Origin: Marinimicrobium sp. C6131
Lineage (GTDB): Bacteria; Pseudomonadota; Gammaproteobacteria; Pseudomonadales; Cellvibrionaceae
Reading direction: 5' to 3'
Length of the DNA stretch: 64,000 nucleotides
NCBI RefSeq assembly: GCF_026153455.1
Contig: NZ_CP110629.1
Span: forward strand, 496,001 to 560,000
Shown: positions 63,201-64,000 of the stretch, one piece after another
Numbering within the stretch: the stretch's first letter is position 1
How the letters are laid out: each line of letters starts with the position of its first letter
The notes under the pieces: generated by a model
Databases searched by the model: none
Told to the model about the DNA's origin: nothing
What the model saw: the letters and a program-made list of their open reading frames with translations, nothing else
Position numbers and translations under genes: made by a program

Positions 63201-63287
63201 TCCGATTCCGTTGTTGTCTCCGAAGTAGCTCGCAGGGTAGATGTGTCGTGCCATTCTTTGTCCGAAAGAACGTTCAGCTCGGGAATT

Positions 63288-63406
63288 TGGCACCGAGTCG
63301 AAGGCGGGGTTTACCATTTACAGACTCTCGAAGGCATGGATGCCGACGCGAAGCCTACAGGGATGTATTCACGGCGGGTCTGTAAATGGTGAACCCCGCC
63401 TTCGAC
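63288..63406 (-). repeat. Long hairpin element F, facing element E
   Basis: Arms 63297-63325 and 63378-63406 pair over 29 bases, with one G-T wobble. On the minus strand the core CGCCGTGAATACATCCCTG with TAGGCT follows the GAC junction, then GTCGGCATCCATGCC. The box CTCGGTGCCA lies at 63297-63288 (minus strand). Elements E and F are convergent and 87 bases apart. They fill most of the 375-base gap after ung; no gene is seen there. Confidence 0.87.
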
Positions 63407-63440
63407 GGACTTTCTGGAGTTAAGGGGTTCTGTTCTTTAT

Positions 63441-63797
63441 CTATGGTGCCCTACGTTTTTTGAACCAGCGGCGTTTGGGTTGGGTGAAGTGTTCCAGGTG
63501 CGCCTCGCGCTGTTCGTCCGAGACGTAAAAGTAGAAATCGTGCTTCGGCCTGCGGGTCAGCAGAGGGTGAACCGTCGCAATATGCTCCACCGACAGCTTC
63601 GGCAACCCCGCCTTACGGTCCGCATTGAAACTCTGATTCCACTGCACCAGAATATCGCGCTTGACCGTCGCAATCGCCAGCTTCTCCGAATCCGCTTTCA
63701 ACAGACGGCAAGTGACAAAGCCCATCACCGGTTCCGGGCTGCCATAGTGGTCCACCAAAATGCCGCTGCCCGTCAGGACAATCTTGTAATGCATCAT
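63441..63797 (-). CDS. Small conserved-looking hypothetical protein
   Basis: A 118-residue protein with two in-frame ATGs at the start. It has mixed strands and helices, a central segment LAIATVKRDILVQWNQSFNA and a C-terminus rich in K and R (FTQPKRRWFKKRRAP). No family is recognised. No signal peptide or membrane helix. It begins 12 bases after the preceding leftward gene, so both are probably cotranscribed. Confidence 0.65.
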   Translation of the reverse strand: MMHYKIVLTGSGILVDHYGSPEPVMGFVTCRLLKADSEKLAIATVKRDILVQWNQSFNADRKAGLPKLSVEHIATVHPLLTRRPKHDFYFYVSDEQREAHLEHFTQPKRRWFKKRRAP

Positions 63798-63809
63798 AAT
63801 CTGAAAACG

Positions 63810-64000
63810 TCAATCCAATTCGGCGTCGCGCTTGCCGTTACTCGAGCCCGGATACAGCGGGGCGGTGGCCGGTAATTGCTCAAACAGCTTGCTGAAATGC
63901 TGCTGTATCCGTGCGATGTTCATCAGCGACAGACTGCTCGAAAAGCCGAACCAGACATACAGGCCATTCAGGTCGCGGAACATCGGTGGCAAATGCCGGG
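63810..64000 (-). CDS. Hypothetical protein, N-terminus beyond window
   Basis: An open leftward frame that reaches the window edge; about 62 codons are seen, ending at 63810. The visible part (MFRDLNGLYVWFGFSSSLSL then MNIARIQQHFSKLFEQLPAT) has one mildly hydrophobic stretch. No family is recognised. An internal ATG at 63983 could be the start, but the open frame continues past the edge. Confidence 0.5.
   Translation of the reverse strand, partial: RHLPPMFRDLNGLYVWFGFSSSLSLMNIARIQQHFSKLFEQLPATAPLYPGSSNGKRDAELD

Noticed and set aside
63090..63406. CRISPR-like array near the two hairpin elements
   Set aside because: Only two copies, in opposite orientation, with long pairing arms; no regular spacers or cas genes.

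Overview
This is a chromosomal window from a GC-rich Gram-negative bacterium, most likely a gammaproteobacterium of the Cellvibrionales/Pseudomonas side of the class. The inference rests on the gene set: a SpeC type III ornithine decarboxylase very close to the Pseudomonas form, FabV, YcgL/YcgN next to RNase D, an ffs-dnaX-ybaB-recR block, a MlaA/PilZ/RssB-like/STAS block that I recall from Pseudomonas, and a lipoprotein with a polyserine linker of the kind common in marine polysaccharide degraders such as Saccharophagus, Cellvibrio and Marinimicrobium. No genus can be fixed from sequence alone.

Layout. 1-6.2 kb: leftward genes for a sodium:solute symporter pair, a DUF5924/DUF2914 membrane protein, a DUF349 protein and purC. 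6.2-15.4 kb: an LLM flavin oxidoreductase, the YdiJ-type FAD/Fe-S dehydrogenase, a MAPEG protein, fabV, two membrane acyltransferases and a double-length PTPS/QueD-like protein. 15.5-20 kb: two lipoproteins, a CBS-GGDEF cyclase and an orphan gene. 20-27 kb: metE with divergent metR, an MHYT protein with a dead GGDEF domain, tpx and an AbgT transporter. 27-36 kb: 4.5S RNA, dnaX, ybaB, recR, rnd, ycgL, ycgN, a YEATS-associated three-TM protein with a VWA partner, and dps. 36.5-40.5 kb: hrpA.

40.5-47.4 kb is a signalling block: a leftward operon for a periplasmic solute-binding protein, a histidine kinase and a response regulator; a divergent two-gene operon for an AfsA-type hotdog protein and a HAD phosphatase; and a convergent REC-PAS-GGDEF-EAL gene. 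47.6-51.4 kb is a rearranged patch: a phosphate-selective porin behind a well-formed Pho box, an IS1380-family element, a CadR/PbrR-like regulator whose divergent operator is cut by the IS end, and the 3' remnant of another porin. 51.5-57.5 kb holds mlaA, a PilZ protein, an RssB-like phosphatase, its STAS partner, a Hanks kinase and a lipoprotein. 57.5-64 kb holds bfr/bfd with Fur-box-like sites, a peroxiredoxin, an EctB homologue beside speC, ung and two small leftward genes.

The most unusual structure is a family of six intergenic hairpin elements (7250-7369, 10553-10664, 12536-12653, 36287-36377, 63090-63200, 63288-63406). They share a conserved core and, in five of six, a conserved 10-base box outside the hairpin, while the 21-30 bp pairing arms are largely specific to each locus yet almost perfectly complementary. 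Other points worth checking are a likely programmed -1 frameshift site in dnaX, the AfsA+HAD pair as a candidate signal synthase, and the IS-truncated metal-regulator operator. No rRNA, tRNA, CRISPR array or prophage was seen.
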